The notes beneath the pieces are model-generated. The model searched no databases. It was given only the letters and a program-made list of their open reading frames with translations, and was not told the DNA's origin. From Gammaproteobacteria bacterium (GTDB lineage: Bacteria > Pseudomonadota > Gammaproteobacteria > CAISUE01): a stretch of 64,000 bases of DNA. The position numbers and the translations under genes were made by a program. Below are positions 52,692 to 61,588 of the stretch, piece by piece. Numbering within the stretch: position 1 is the stretch's first letter; every line of letters starts with the position of its first letter. The stretch lies in contig JAJNBD010000012.1 in assembly GCA_021156105.1 (NCBI GenBank), forward strand, positions 1 through 64,000, written 5' to 3'.

Positions 52692-53563
52692 TTGTTTCCT
52701 CTCATGAATTATATTATTTCATTGAACTTGCCAAAACACTAAATTTTTCTCGCACAGCTGAGCGTATTGGTATTAGTCAACCATCTTTAAGCGCTGCAAT
52801 TAAACGGTTAGAGCATTCGCTTGGTGTTGAATTGTTCATTCGTAGCAAGCATCATGTTTCGTTAACGCATGCAGGAAAAAAATTTTTATTGCATGCGATT
52901 GAGTTACAGCAATTATGGGATAGCACTAAAGCTGTATGTTTGGCGGCTCATGAGGAGGTTCAGGGGCAGGTTGTATTAGGTTGTCATCCTTCTGTTGCTA
53001 TGTATTCTTTGCCAAAATTTTTGCCATCGTTATTAAAAAAATATCCAAAGTTAGAATTGCAATTAAAGCATGACTTATCAAGAAAAATTGCTGAAGAAGT
53101 GATTAGTTTAACCATTGATATTGGTATTGCTGTTAATCCTATTAAAAATCCTAATTTGATTATAAAAAAATTATTTGAAGATGAATTTGCTTTTTGGTGC
53201 GCAAGCAAAAAGTCTATGGCTAGCTTAGAAAGCTTAACAAAAGAGGCAACAATTATTGCTGACCCTGATCTTTTACAAACCCAATACTTATTAAAAAAAT
53301 TGCATAAAATTGGTATAAAAAATTATCGTATGATTACTTCGAGTAATCTTGAAACCATTGCGAAACTAGTAGCAGCAGGCGCAGGTATTGGTATTCTGCC
53401 GGGTCTTGTGGTTCAAGCGATTGCGCCAGGACAGCTGAAAAAGCTTGCGAAAACGCCAACTTACCATGATGAAATTTGTTTGGTTTATCGCTATGAGAAT
53501 CGAAATGTGAAAGCGATCAAAGTTATTAACGAGGCGATAAAAACTCTTATGTCGCCTCAATGA
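52688..53563 (+). CDS. LysR-family transcriptional regulator
   Basis: This 291-residue regulator has an N-terminal winged HTH (ELYYFIELAKTLNFSRTAERIGISQPSLSAAIKRLE, cited as separate blocks within about residues 6-42) and a C-terminal periplasmic-binding-protein-like effector domain ending with AAGAGIGILPG. It is translationally coupled to the GRDP-like gene and probably controls it or nearby genes. The inducer is unknown. Confidence 0.9.
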   Translation: MIVSSHELYYFIELAKTLNFSRTAERIGISQPSLSAAIKRLEHSLGVELFIRSKHHVSLTHAGKKFLLHAIELQQLWDSTKAVCLAAHEEVQGQVVLGCHPSVAMYSLPKFLPSLLKKYPKLELQLKHDLSRKIAEEVISLTIDIGIAVNPIKNPNLIIKKLFEDEFAFWCASKKSMASLESLTKEATIIADPDLLQTQYLLKKLHKIGIKNYRMITSSNLETIAKLVAAGAGIGILPGLVVQAIAPGQLKKLAKTPTYHDEICLVYRYENRNVKAIKVINEAIKTLMSPQ

Positions 53564-53691
53564 TAGTTTCTTTACATTCGTAAATTAGCTTTTGGCAGCG
53601 CTACTTATCCCTTACTTTATAGTTTGTATTGCTTAAAAAAGCATCGTATACTTGCAGATCTTAAATTTTTTATTAATAACGTTTAACTCAT

Positions 53692-54174
53692 ATGACAGAC
53701 TATCCATTAGAATCTCCCGCTGCAAAAACAGGCATGCTTATTCGAAAGCCTGTAGCAGAAGTGTTTGAAGCTTTTATTAATCCAGAAATTACTTGCAAAT
53801 TTTGGTTTAGCAAAGGCAGTGCTAAGCTTGAAGCCGGAAAGCAGGTTGAGTGGACTTGGGAAATGTATAACCTTATTATTCCCGTAAATGTGAAAAAAAT
53901 TGAGCCTAATAAAACTATCATTGTTGAATGGGGAGATCATCCATACATGTCAACCGTTGAGTGGTCATTTACTAGTTTAGGCGAGAAGGGTACTTATGTC
54001 AGTATCACAAATAGCGGTTTTCATGGAAGCCAAGCTGAGTTAATTGCTCAAGTAAGCGATAGTACAAAAGGTTTTACCTTTTTACTTGCTGGCCTTAAGG
54101 CATGGCTAGAGCATGGTATTCAGCTTAATTTAGTCGTTGATGCTTTCCCCAAAGAGTTGCATCTTAAGGCTTGA
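53692..54174 (+). CDS. SRPBCC/AHSA1-domain protein
   Basis: This 160-residue START-like fold protein has RKPVAEVFEAFINPEITCKFW near the start and WSFTSLGEKGTYVSITNSGF in the middle, ending with a long helix (GFTFLLAGLKAWLEHG), as in the AHSA1 (Aha1-like) group. It binds hydrophobic ligands or acts in stress. Monocistronic. Confidence 0.82.
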   Translation: MTDYPLESPAAKTGMLIRKPVAEVFEAFINPEITCKFWFSKGSAKLEAGKQVEWTWEMYNLIIPVNVKKIEPNKTIIVEWGDHPYMSTVEWSFTSLGEKGTYVSITNSGFHGSQAELIAQVSDSTKGFTFLLAGLKAWLEHGIQLNLVVDAFPKELHLKA

Positions 54175-54230
54175 TGCTTTCTGCACAAAATTTGTTTTGC
54201 AGCTGAATAGGTTTCAAGCTCGGTTTATTA

Positions 54231-54266
54231 ATGCCTCTTTAGATCTTAATAATGCGAAAGAGGCAT
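54231..54266. terminator. bidirectional terminator-like hairpin
   Basis: ATGCCTCTTT (54231-54240) pairs with AAAGAGGCAT (54257-54266) around a 16-nt loop, with T/A-rich flanks on both sides. It lies between the convergent SRPBCC gene and the leftward membrane-protein gene and may serve both. Confidence 0.6.
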
Positions 54267-54285
54267 TTATGTGCTTGAGAAGGTG

Positions 54286-54684
54286 CTATTGCGGTCTTGC
54301 CACTTGAGCGCTGGCTTGATTTCTATCGTGTCTCTCAGAGATATATGCTAAAGCTGCTTCTGTAGCGGCAGTTAGTGCAGTGATGAGATTAAAAGCAACG
54401 CAAGGTTCTAATTCTGTCGATCTTTCAACGAATGTCACTAGGACGACAGGAAGCAATACCGCAATATAACGGCCTGCGGTTTCTGGCGCTACGTCATCGT
54501 CATTGCGATGTAGTACCCCGCTGAACACTCTACCAAAAAGTGATCCACCGACTGCCATGGCCGCAAAAATATTTCCCCAAGAATTTTGTGGTTTAGCTTG
54601 ATGAAGAAGATTTCCTATCGCGCTTTCTAAAGCTGAAGTAATGGCGGCAGTGCGAAAAAATCTGGTTAATTTACTTGTTGGCAT
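54286..54684 (-). CDS. small membrane protein of unknown family
   Basis: This protein has about 132 residues from the ATG at 54684, which has an AGAGGAAA site; an in-frame ATG at 54726 does not. Three hydrophobic segments are visible, near 37-55, 72-89 and 97-113, with a soluble polar C-terminus. Family unknown. It may sit in the inner membrane. Confidence 0.5.
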   Translation of the reverse strand: MPTSKLTRFFRTAAITSALESAIGNLLHQAKPQNSWGNIFAAMAVGGSLFGRVFSGVLHRNDDDVAPETAGRYIAVLLPVVLVTFVERSTELEPCVAFNLITALTAATEAALAYISERHDRNQASAQVARPQ

Positions 54685-54817
54685 AATTATTTCCTCTGAT
54701 GAATTAGTATTGTTACTATGTGGCATTATAGTTTAAAAGTAGCTGTAGGAAAACAGCGAACTACGTTTTACTGGCTGGACGATGTTTACCATTATTTTAT
54801 TGCTATTGGGAGGGAAA

Positions 54818-55231
54818 ATGAATGTTTATCGTGAAAGCATAACGCTTAAAACTCAAACACGTGGGACGATAGAAATCACAGAACAAATTCAGCAAATGGT
54901 TTACTGTGCCAATATTAAAACAGGCTTATGTCATATTTTTCTTGCCCACACGAGTGCCTCGCTCATACTTTGCGAAAATGCAGATCCAAGCGTACGTCAA
55001 GACCTGGAAGCTTTTGTTTCTCAATGGATTAAAGATGACGCGGCATTATTTTTGCATAACGAAGAAGGCGATGATGATATGCCAGCACATTTACGAACTA
55101 TCTTTACGCAAAATAGTTTGACCATTCCCATTGAGGAGAATAAATTAATTCTGGGCACTTGGCAGGGGATTTATTTATGGGAACACCGTAAGCAGCCACA
55201 GCAGAGAAACTTAACGATAACAATTTTTTAG
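54818..55231 (+). CDS. YjbQ/UPF0047 family protein
   Basis: This protein has about 137 residues from the ATG at 54818 (GGGAGG site). It has the conserved CHIFLAHTSASLILCENADPSV region, DDDMPAHLRTIF and LGTWQGIYLWEHR, which define the YjbQ family. YjbQ has been linked to a weak thiamine-phosphate-synthase-like activity and may detoxify aldehydes; its real role is debated. It is 17 bp upstream of an SDR gene. Confidence 0.9.
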   Translation: MNVYRESITLKTQTRGTIEITEQIQQMVYCANIKTGLCHIFLAHTSASLILCENADPSVRQDLEAFVSQWIKDDAALFLHNEEGDDDMPAHLRTIFTQNSLTIPIEENKLILGTWQGIYLWEHRKQPQQRNLTITIF

Positions 55232-55248
55232 AGAGTAAGTCTAGCTTT

Positions 55249-55980
55249 ATGAACGACACAAGCAAAACACATGCGATTTTGGTGACGGGTGCAAGTTCGG
55301 GTATCGGATATGCTTTAACAGAATATTTGGCGCAGTGTGGATATAAACTGATTGCAGTTGCGCGCCGAGAGGGACGTTTATTGCAATTGTCTTCAGAAAA
55401 TAAAAATATTATTCCTGTGGTGGCTGATATCAGTGGGGCAGAAGGCCGGCAAAAAGTTGTTGCTGCGGTAAAGCAAATTAATCAGCCTGTTCACCTTATT
55501 CACAATGCTGCTGTCGCAGGTTTGGGGCTTTTAAAAGATCTGGAGGAGATGTCGCTGCGTCAAACCGTAGAAACAAATTTTTTTGCGCCAGTGCTTTTAA
55601 CGCAAATGTTACAAACATTTTTTCACAAAAGCCGCCTGTTAAATATTTCCTCAGGTCTAGCGCATTATGCAATACCAGGGGCGGCAGCTTACTGCATGAG
55701 CAAAGCTGGACTGTTTATGTTTTATCAATGTATTAATGTAGATTTTTCGCCTGAAATTTTAATTGCAGGTTCACTTGCGCCTGGCGTTGTTAATACGGAA
55801 ATGCAGCAAGAATTGCGATCAAGTTCTAAAGAAAAGTTTCCAGAGCAAGAAAGATTTCAAAAGCTTTATGATCAGCATCAGTTGCTTTCTCCTGAAAAAG
55901 TGAGCAAGTTTATTGCCCATGTATTATTGAATACTTCCGATGAAGAATTTGCTAAAAAAGAATGGCGTATGGAAGGGTAG
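55249..55980 (+). CDS. short-chain dehydrogenase/reductase
   Basis: This 243-residue SDR has TGASSGIG (14-21), NAA (in LIHNAAVAG), catalytic Ser in LNISSG, and YCMSK (Tyr, Lys). It resembles sepiapterin-reductase-like/YciK-type SDRs. It probably shares a transcript with YjbQ. Confidence 0.87.
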   Translation: MNDTSKTHAILVTGASSGIGYALTEYLAQCGYKLIAVARREGRLLQLSSENKNIIPVVADISGAEGRQKVVAAVKQINQPVHLIHNAAVAGLGLLKDLEEMSLRQTVETNFFAPVLLTQMLQTFFHKSRLLNISSGLAHYAIPGAAAYCMSKAGLFMFYQCINVDFSPEILIAGSLAPGVVNTEMQQELRSSSKEKFPEQERFQKLYDQHQLLSPEKVSKFIAHVLLNTSDEEFAKKEWRMEG

Positions 55981-56045
55981 TCGTTTATCGACAGTCTATA
56001 GGGAAAGATATTCAATTTAATAATTTTTATAAAATAGGATAACTT

Positions 56046-56633
56046 ATGTTTATAGAAAATAAAGAAACGCGCAAAAGCCAGCGTGCTCTTATGGCAGTTG
56101 ATGAAGTTAGATCCTTGGTTGAAACATTGCAAGAAATTGGTAAAAGATATCTACAAGATTATCCTGAGCCCGTCTATTTTTTAGGCAAGATTTTTTCAAT
56201 TCATACGAATCAAAAACAAGCGCGGGCTTTACAAAATTTATCCAGCGAGCAAATTAGTAGCGAGGCGCAATTATTTGGGGTGCTGCATGCGATACGTAAA
56301 ACAATGCCTAAGACTGGACGCCTATTTAAAGAAATGATAACAGTCGTAAGATCAAAAAGTAATACCGCTAATAGAGTTGTCGGTAATTTAGAAAAGTTAT
56401 ATGCCTCGTCTGGCGCGACAGCTGCCATAGCCGCTTATGAACGCTATGATGATATTTTTTATCAATGTTTTAAAGATCTTCCTGGCTCAGCGAATTCCGC
56501 TAATCAAGAAGCCGAATTTCTAGAAGCCGTTATTGAGCAAGAGGCTCGCTTAAATCCTGTGCAGCCTTCTCACCACCACCCCGCGGAAATGCAAGCCTTT
56601 GCTTCTAATAATCCAGCCCCTTTTCGCTCTTAG
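56046..56633 (+). CDS. hypothetical helical protein
   Basis: This 195-residue all-helical soluble protein has no known motif. The C-terminus is His/Pro/Asn-rich (SHHHPAEMQAF). It lies 65 bp after the SDR. Function unknown. Confidence 0.5.
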   Translation: MFIENKETRKSQRALMAVDEVRSLVETLQEIGKRYLQDYPEPVYFLGKIFSIHTNQKQARALQNLSSEQISSEAQLFGVLHAIRKTMPKTGRLFKEMITVVRSKSNTANRVVGNLEKLYASSGATAAIAAYERYDDIFYQCFKDLPGSANSANQEAEFLEAVIEQEARLNPVQPSHHHPAEMQAFASNNPAPFRS

Positions 56634-56724
56634 GATTTTAATAAAGTCACAATGTGTGAGCTTATGATTATGTTTGTCAAATAAATTTGGTATGAGAAAA
56701 ATGCAAGGAAGGGATAGTAAATTT

Positions 56725-57276
56725 ATGCTAAAAGTTGCTAAATTAGCAAAAAAGTTTGCTAAACAAGCCCATAATTCTATTAATCACAAGCGTAAATATT
56801 CGGGCGAACCCTATTGGCGTCATTGTGAGCGGGTTGCTTATTTAGTTTCACTTGTTACACAAGACCAAAATATGATCGCTGCTGCATGGTTGCATGATAT
56901 TTTAGAAGACGTCATGCCTTTAAATAGCCAATATAACGTGGAAGCGATTAAAAATTTGTTTGGCGAAGATGTGCTTGCCTTAGTGCTGGATTTAACCGAT
57001 GTAAGTAAGCTGGAAGATGGCAATCGCGAAAAGCGCAAAGCAATAGATAGAGCACATACCTTTGCTGCAAGCCCTAGAGCCAAGCTCATTAAGCTGGCAG
57101 ATTTAATCGATAATGCAAGAGATATTAGCAATAACGACCAAGGTTTTTTAAGAATTTATTTAAAAGAAATGGCACTATTGTTAGAAGGTTTGCACACGCC
57201 AGAAAATATGGTCTTATGGCAGATGGCAAAGCACCTTTGTGAAATGGAAAGGAAAAAAACATCTGGTGTGTGCTAA
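56725..57276 (+). CDS. HD-domain phosphohydrolase, RelA/SpoT-HD-like
   Basis: The protein has about 183 residues. The frame begins earlier (TTG 56674, ATG 56692), but ATG 56725 has the only plausible ribosome site (GGAAGGGA). The HD metal site is visible: His in YWRHCERVA, the HD pair in AAWLHDILED, and a later Asp in KLADLIDNARDI. It resembles the (p)ppGpp hydrolase domain of SpoT and small alarmone hydrolases (MESH1). It probably hydrolyses (p)ppGpp or a related nucleotide. Confidence 0.72.
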   Translation: MLKVAKLAKKFAKQAHNSINHKRKYSGEPYWRHCERVAYLVSLVTQDQNMIAAAWLHDILEDVMPLNSQYNVEAIKNLFGEDVLALVLDLTDVSKLEDGNREKRKAIDRAHTFAASPRAKLIKLADLIDNARDISNNDQGFLRIYLKEMALLLEGLHTPENMVLWQMAKHLCEMERKKTSGVC

Positions 57277-57348
57277 AGTGTATTTCTAAAGTTTAACTTG
57301 GCTAAAAGATTGCATCTTAAAAATTAAAAACGATGCAAGGTGTTAGCT

Positions 57349-57714
57349 ATGTTTCGATTAATTTTTACCATTATTGTTGTTATTTTATTATTTACGGCTT
57401 TTGATTCAGCCCCCTTAAAGTGTCCTGAAGATGATGCGCAAGCATTAATATTTCTCACGTCAATTACCGATACCACGCTTGATCAAGAGGGTTGGTTGCC
57501 AGGGCGGGGCGGGGCTATTCGAAAATATCAAGATTCCATCGATGCAACTTATGCAGGTAACGTAGATTTTATTGGGCCTGCTACGAGCCAAAAAGACTTT
57601 AGCGGTAGCTGCACATTAAGCGATGGCAGCCACAAAAAATATTTTATGCATTGTAAACGAACAATCGGCCCATCAGATGCAAGAATTTATCCTTGTTTGG
57701 GGACTTATTCTTAA
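57349..57714 (+). CDS. small exported/anchored hypothetical protein
   Basis: This protein has about 121 residues from the ATG at 57349 (AAGGTG site). It has an N-terminal hydrophobic helix (FTIIVVILLFTAF) that could be a signal peptide or anchor. The mature part has five cysteines (KCPED, GSCTL, HCK, PCLG) and probably two disulfides. Family unknown. Confidence 0.55.
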   Translation: MFRLIFTIIVVILLFTAFDSAPLKCPEDDAQALIFLTSITDTTLDQEGWLPGRGGAIRKYQDSIDATYAGNVDFIGPATSQKDFSGSCTLSDGSHKKYFMHCKRTIGPSDARIYPCLGTYS

Positions 57715-57816
57715 CGATTAGCGGGATTTAAAAAATAATCCGTATTATTTTTGCCTGTAGCTTTTAGCATAAATTTCGCGTAGGATTTAAGGAGGATATT
57801 TTTTAAGGAAAATTGT

Positions 57817-58440
57817 ATGCGTTACAAGAAATATTTATTGGCTGTTTCTTTAAGTTTAGGTATTTTGGGTGTGACAGAAAGTCAGTTTGCCAATGCACAG
57901 GAGACTGACTTTAATTTTTATCGCAGCGGAGGATTGGAGGCGACTGCTAGTGGTGCGCGGATTGCCGTTGAGGGTATAGGGGAGGTAATCATTATGGGGA
58001 GCGCTACTATCCAAGATCCGCCAATTTTGGGCGTGATCAAGGGTGGATCTGCCGAAGTTGATGGTTTTTCAGGGATGAAGGGAGGGTTGTCATCAACTGA
58101 TGATGGTATTTCAAGCCTAATCGGAATTTATTCTTGGACAGATTTAGATGCTGTTAAATATGCAGATGGTGTTAAATTGGCTAGTGTGATTCCAAAAAAA
58201 TCAATTCAAACTCAGGGAGGCAAAAAATTTGTTAGGGTTGAAGACCTTCGTACAGCGGTTGTTTTGCCTCTGAAAATTATTGACGCTAATAAATATGTCA
58301 TCCTTCAGTATAAAAATAAAGAATATTTTGAGAAAGCTTTAAAATCATTGGAAAGTTATAAGCCACTATCCAGAAAGATAAAGGTTGATCAGAAAGCGTT
58401 TAGGATCGAAATTCCCGTTGAATATTTTACGCAGGAGTAA
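57817..58440 (+). CDS. exported hypothetical protein
   Basis: This 207-residue protein has a signal peptide (LLAVSLSLGILGVTES, cleavage after ANA near 26). The mature region is glycine-rich at first and then lysine-rich with beta-strand character; it lacks cysteines. No family is recognised. The leader and the GCCCA-type terminator resemble those of the gene at 35173-35838, though the mature parts show no clear match by eye. Confidence 0.55.
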   Translation: MRYKKYLLAVSLSLGILGVTESQFANAQETDFNFYRSGGLEATASGARIAVEGIGEVIIMGSATIQDPPILGVIKGGSAEVDGFSGMKGGLSSTDDGISSLIGIYSWTDLDAVKYADGVKLASVIPKKSIQTQGGKKFVRVEDLRTAVVLPLKIIDANKYVILQYKNKEYFEKALKSLESYKPLSRKIKVDQKAFRIEIPVEYFTQE

Positions 58441-58457
58441 AATAAAACATTTTTATT

Positions 58458-58496
58458 AAAGCCCAGCATTCATCACTGAATGACTGGGCTTTTTTT
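58458..58496 (+). terminator. intrinsic terminator
   Basis: AAAGCCCAG pairs with CTGGGCTTT, with an inner CATTCA/TGAATG stem, followed by seven T. It ends the exported-protein gene 17 bp after its stop. Confidence 0.9.
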
Positions 58497-58605
58497 ATGC
58501 AAGAGAGAGTTTAGCCTTTAATAAATAAGCTTTAGTAAACTTCCCCTTTTGCTTGTGAGCGCTACGCTATTCATAAAGCGCTAACACGTTTTATAAATAA
58601 ATTTT

Positions 58606-60900
58606 TTAATCCGTAAATCCTTCTTCTTGATTGTCTCGCTTAAAGAATGGTTTGAGTTTAACAATGAAATCCCAAGCCATGAGAAGCGCGCCTGCTGCAA
58701 AGACGACATCACCTGGGAAGCGTAGCCATTGCCAGAGTAAGGTTGTGTTATAAAAGGCATTGCTGCGGGCAAAATTGAAGCCATGTTCATAAACCGCCAT
58801 AAGCTGTGCCCAACCGACTGGGAAGAAGTTTAAAAGAATCCATAAAACCAATCCGCCGTTATAAAGCCAAAATGCCCAAACGCCAAAGCGGTCGCTCCAG
58901 CGGCTATCATTTCCAGCTGCATAGCGTAAGCAGAAATAAATCATACCTAATGCTAATAAACCAAATGCGCCAAATAAAGCGGTATGAGCATGGTTCAGTG
59001 TTAAGAAAGTAGCATGTTCATAGTAATTAATTAACGGTGCATTTAAGGTTCCGCCCCCAAATACCCCGGCGCCAATGAAATTCCAGCAAGCTGCTCCAAT
59101 GACATACAAGTAAGCAAGACGATAAGGGAATTGCGCTTGTGCTTTAATTAAACGATGTTGCTCAATGGCTTCAATTACTAACATCATTAAAGGAAGTACT
59201 TCGATAAAAGAAAAGACACTACCTAAGGATAACCACATATCAGGCGTACCAATCCAATACCAATGGTGCCCGGTTCCTAAGATACCGCCGACAAAGATTA
59301 AAATGGTTTCGAATAATACAGTTCTTTCAGCTAATTGGCGTGAGACTAAACCTAGCGCCATCAATAAGTAAGCACTGATACAAACTGTGAAAAATTCAAA
59401 AGATTGTTCCACCCATAAATGTACTACCCACCAGCGCCAAAAGTCTGTAATGGTAAAAGATTTTTCAATGCCGGTTAAGGGTATCATGCCAAACCAGTAA
59501 AGGACTGCAATATTAATTGTACTTGCCCAAAGCAAATGTTCGAGACGAATATTTCCTGTCAAAAATTCTTGAGTGGCTTTAGCCAGTTGTTGCATGGTTG
59601 GCCATAACCCACGGAATACCATGACGCTCCATAAAATTAAACCCACAAAAAAGCCAAGTTGCCAGAGGCGGCCAAGTTCAATATAAGATAAACCTTGGTT
59701 GCCAATCCAAAACCAAGCCCGGTCTTTCACTACACCCATAATGCCAAGGTAGTCACCCAAAATTGCGCCGCCAACGATTAATAAGGTTACCCAAAATAAA
59801 AGTTCTACCCAATATTTTTGGCCTTTGGCTTCTTGGCCGCTAATGATGGGGGCCAAAAATAAAGCAGCGCTAATCCAGGACAACCCAATCCAAATGATAG
59901 GGGATTGAATATGCACATCGCGTAAAAATGCAAAAGGAAGTAAGGCATTAATATTGATGCCATAAAAGCTAGCGCGATCGGCATAATCATGCGCCATCAG
60001 GCTTCCTACTAAAATCTGTAGGAGTAAAACTAAAGAAACAATGAAAAAATATTTTCCAGTTCTTTTTTGACTCGGTGTTAATGGTTTAAAGGCAGAAAAC
60101 AAAACCTGTTTTGGTGCTTGATCTGGGCCATTCAGATAATGGTGATAAATATATAAAACGGCACCAAAACCTAAGAACACAAAGCAAAAAGATATCCATG
60201 TCCAAAGAAAAGTATTAGAAGTAGGCGTATTTCCAACAGATGGTTCGTATGGCCAATTGTTAGTATAGGAATAATCTTTATCAGGACGGTGCGCTACCGT
60301 AGTCAAAGAAGAATAAATTAAAAAATCAGCAACTTGTTTTGCTGTTTCAGGTGTTAAGCTATAAGCTTTGGTCCAGCCTGTGGTAAAGTTATTGGTTAAT
60401 AAACTTTGGCTTATTTCTTGTTGTAGCTGTTGTGCAGCATTTGCTACAGGTGACGGTAAAATTGATTGCGAGCTTGCTAGATCGATATGCTGCAACATTT
60501 GCTGCATATGGTGTTGTGTGATTAGTTTTTGATCCGGCGTCAGCTTATCAAGCGTCGTATGAAATAAGCTTTGTGCCAATTGAGCTTCAACATTATTGCC
60601 TAATTCAACTAAATATTTTGCAGTATAGTCTTCACCATAATAAGATCCCATGCCATATAAGCTGCCATAATCCATGAGGTCAGCCTGCTGGAAGCCTGAT
60701 TTCCCTGAAACGATATCTTCTTGTGTGAATAAGGTTTGGTGTTCAGAGGTAACAAACTGATCAGGAATGGGAGGGGCTGATTGATAAGTTCGGTAAGTGC
60801 CAATGCCTAAAGCGGCAAAGCAAACAATTGCTGTGATTAACAGTACCCATTTCAGTACTGTAAATACAGAATCCTTTTCTGCTGTTGTTGGGGGCATCAT
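58606..60900 (-). CDS. norZ: quinol-dependent nitric oxide reductase (qNOR)
   Basis: This is a 764-residue single-subunit NO reductase. It has an N-terminal TM, a long periplasmic region with the quinol-type GYGS/YGMGSYYGEDYTA segment (near 74-92), then about twelve TM helices with the haem-copper-oxidase histidines, for example FRWWVVHLWVEQSFEFF and LNHAHTALFGAFG. It reduces 2 NO to N2O at the inner membrane using quinol. With no nir or nos genes nearby, the role is NO detoxification, useful against host NO. Its upstream region is shared divergently with a CBS gene and contains a DNR/FNR-type box. Confidence 0.95.
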   Translation of the reverse strand: MMPPTTAEKDSVFTVLKWVLLITAIVCFAALGIGTYRTYQSAPPIPDQFVTSEHQTLFTQEDIVSGKSGFQQADLMDYGSLYGMGSYYGEDYTAKYLVELGNNVEAQLAQSLFHTTLDKLTPDQKLITQHHMQQMLQHIDLASSQSILPSPVANAAQQLQQEISQSLLTNNFTTGWTKAYSLTPETAKQVADFLIYSSLTTVAHRPDKDYSYTNNWPYEPSVGNTPTSNTFLWTWISFCFVFLGFGAVLYIYHHYLNGPDQAPKQVLFSAFKPLTPSQKRTGKYFFIVSLVLLLQILVGSLMAHDYADRASFYGININALLPFAFLRDVHIQSPIIWIGLSWISAALFLAPIISGQEAKGQKYWVELLFWVTLLIVGGAILGDYLGIMGVVKDRAWFWIGNQGLSYIELGRLWQLGFFVGLILWSVMVFRGLWPTMQQLAKATQEFLTGNIRLEHLLWASTINIAVLYWFGMIPLTGIEKSFTITDFWRWWVVHLWVEQSFEFFTVCISAYLLMALGLVSRQLAERTVLFETILIFVGGILGTGHHWYWIGTPDMWLSLGSVFSFIEVLPLMMLVIEAIEQHRLIKAQAQFPYRLAYLYVIGAACWNFIGAGVFGGGTLNAPLINYYEHATFLTLNHAHTALFGAFGLLALGMIYFCLRYAAGNDSRWSDRFGVWAFWLYNGGLVLWILLNFFPVGWAQLMAVYEHGFNFARSNAFYNTTLLWQWLRFPGDVVFAAGALLMAWDFIVKLKPFFKRDNQEEGFTD

Positions 60901-60926
60901 AAGACATGAGTCTCCTGTAAAAATTA

Positions 60927-60956
60927 AACGATATATTTAAAGAAAATTATATCGTT
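60927..60956. promoter_or_regulatory. inverted repeat in the norZ leader
   Basis: AACGATATA (60927-60935) is repeated in inverse as TATATCGTT (60948-60956), 27-56 bp before the norZ ATG. It could be an operator for an NO-responsive repressor or an mRNA hairpin. It does not match the NorR or NsrR consensus well. Confidence 0.4.
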
Positions 60957-61104
60957 AGGTCTAATGAAAATAACAAATCTCTATCAGCGCTGCTTAAATG
61001 GAAAAAAAATTTGATTGGCAATGCATAAAAAGCTTTGATTAGTTTTCTCTAAATAAAATTAAAAAACACCAATGGTAATTTAACTTAAGCCAGTGATTTC
61101 TTCA

Positions 61105-61118
61105 TTGACAAAAGTCAA
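61105..61118. promoter_or_regulatory. perfect DNR/FNR-type box
   Basis: TTGAC-AAAA-GTCAA is a perfect dyad of the kind bound by DNR/NNR-type Crp-Fnr regulators. It is 57 bp before the CBS-gene ATG. A weak -10 (TAAAGT, 61141-61146) would put the start near 61153 and the box centre at about -41.5, the classic class II activation position. It may also act on norZ, whose start is 204 bp away on the other side. The cognate regulator is probably the Crp/Fnr protein at 61589-62335. Confidence 0.7.
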
Positions 61119-61175
61119 GTCATTTTTTTTGTTTAGGCGGTAAAGTTGCCATATTCAAATAATTATGGAGGTACC

Positions 61176-61583
61176 ATGAAGATCGTCGATATAATGACTA
61201 AAAAGCCACATCTTATTGATGAAGATGCGACCTTACTTGATGCGGCAAAAAAGATGCAAGGTTTAGGGTGTGGTATTTTACCTGTGGGGACTTTTAATAA
61301 CATCGTTGGCATTATTACTGATCGAGATATCGTTGTTCGTGCCATTGCAAATAGAAAAGAACTTGGTAAAACTTTGGTCAAAAATATCATGACAAAAATT
61401 GTATTTTTTTGTGAAGAACATATGTTATTACAAGCGGCAATTCAGCAAATGCTACAGCATAAAATGCGACGTGTATTAGTAAAAAATAAGGATGATCAGC
61501 TTTGTGGTATCCTGTCATTAGGAGACATCGTCCAACGGGTGCATGATAAAGCATTACTGGCAGAGTTATTTAAAGAAAAATAA
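61176..61583 (+). CDS. CBS-domain protein
   Basis: This protein has about 135 residues from the ATG at 61176 (GGAGG site); an in-frame TTG at 61146 is too close to the likely -10 to be used. Two CBS motifs fill the protein: KIVDIMTKKPHLIDEDATL... to GIITDRDIVVRA, and VKNIMTKI... to GILSLGDIVQR (a Bateman pair). These bind adenine nucleotides. With the DNR/FNR-type box upstream and norZ divergent, it likely belongs to a low-oxygen/NO response. Confidence 0.87.
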   Translation: MKIVDIMTKKPHLIDEDATLLDAAKKMQGLGCGILPVGTFNNIVGIITDRDIVVRAIANRKELGKTLVKNIMTKIVFFCEEHMLLQAAIQQMLQHKMRRVLVKNKDDQLCGILSLGDIVQRVHDKALLAELFKEK

Positions 61584-61588
61584 ATGGC

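Noticed and set aside
35173..58440. Treating the exported proteins at 35173 and 57817 as clear paralogues
   Set aside because: The signal peptides and terminators look alike, but I could not align the mature parts convincingly by eye.
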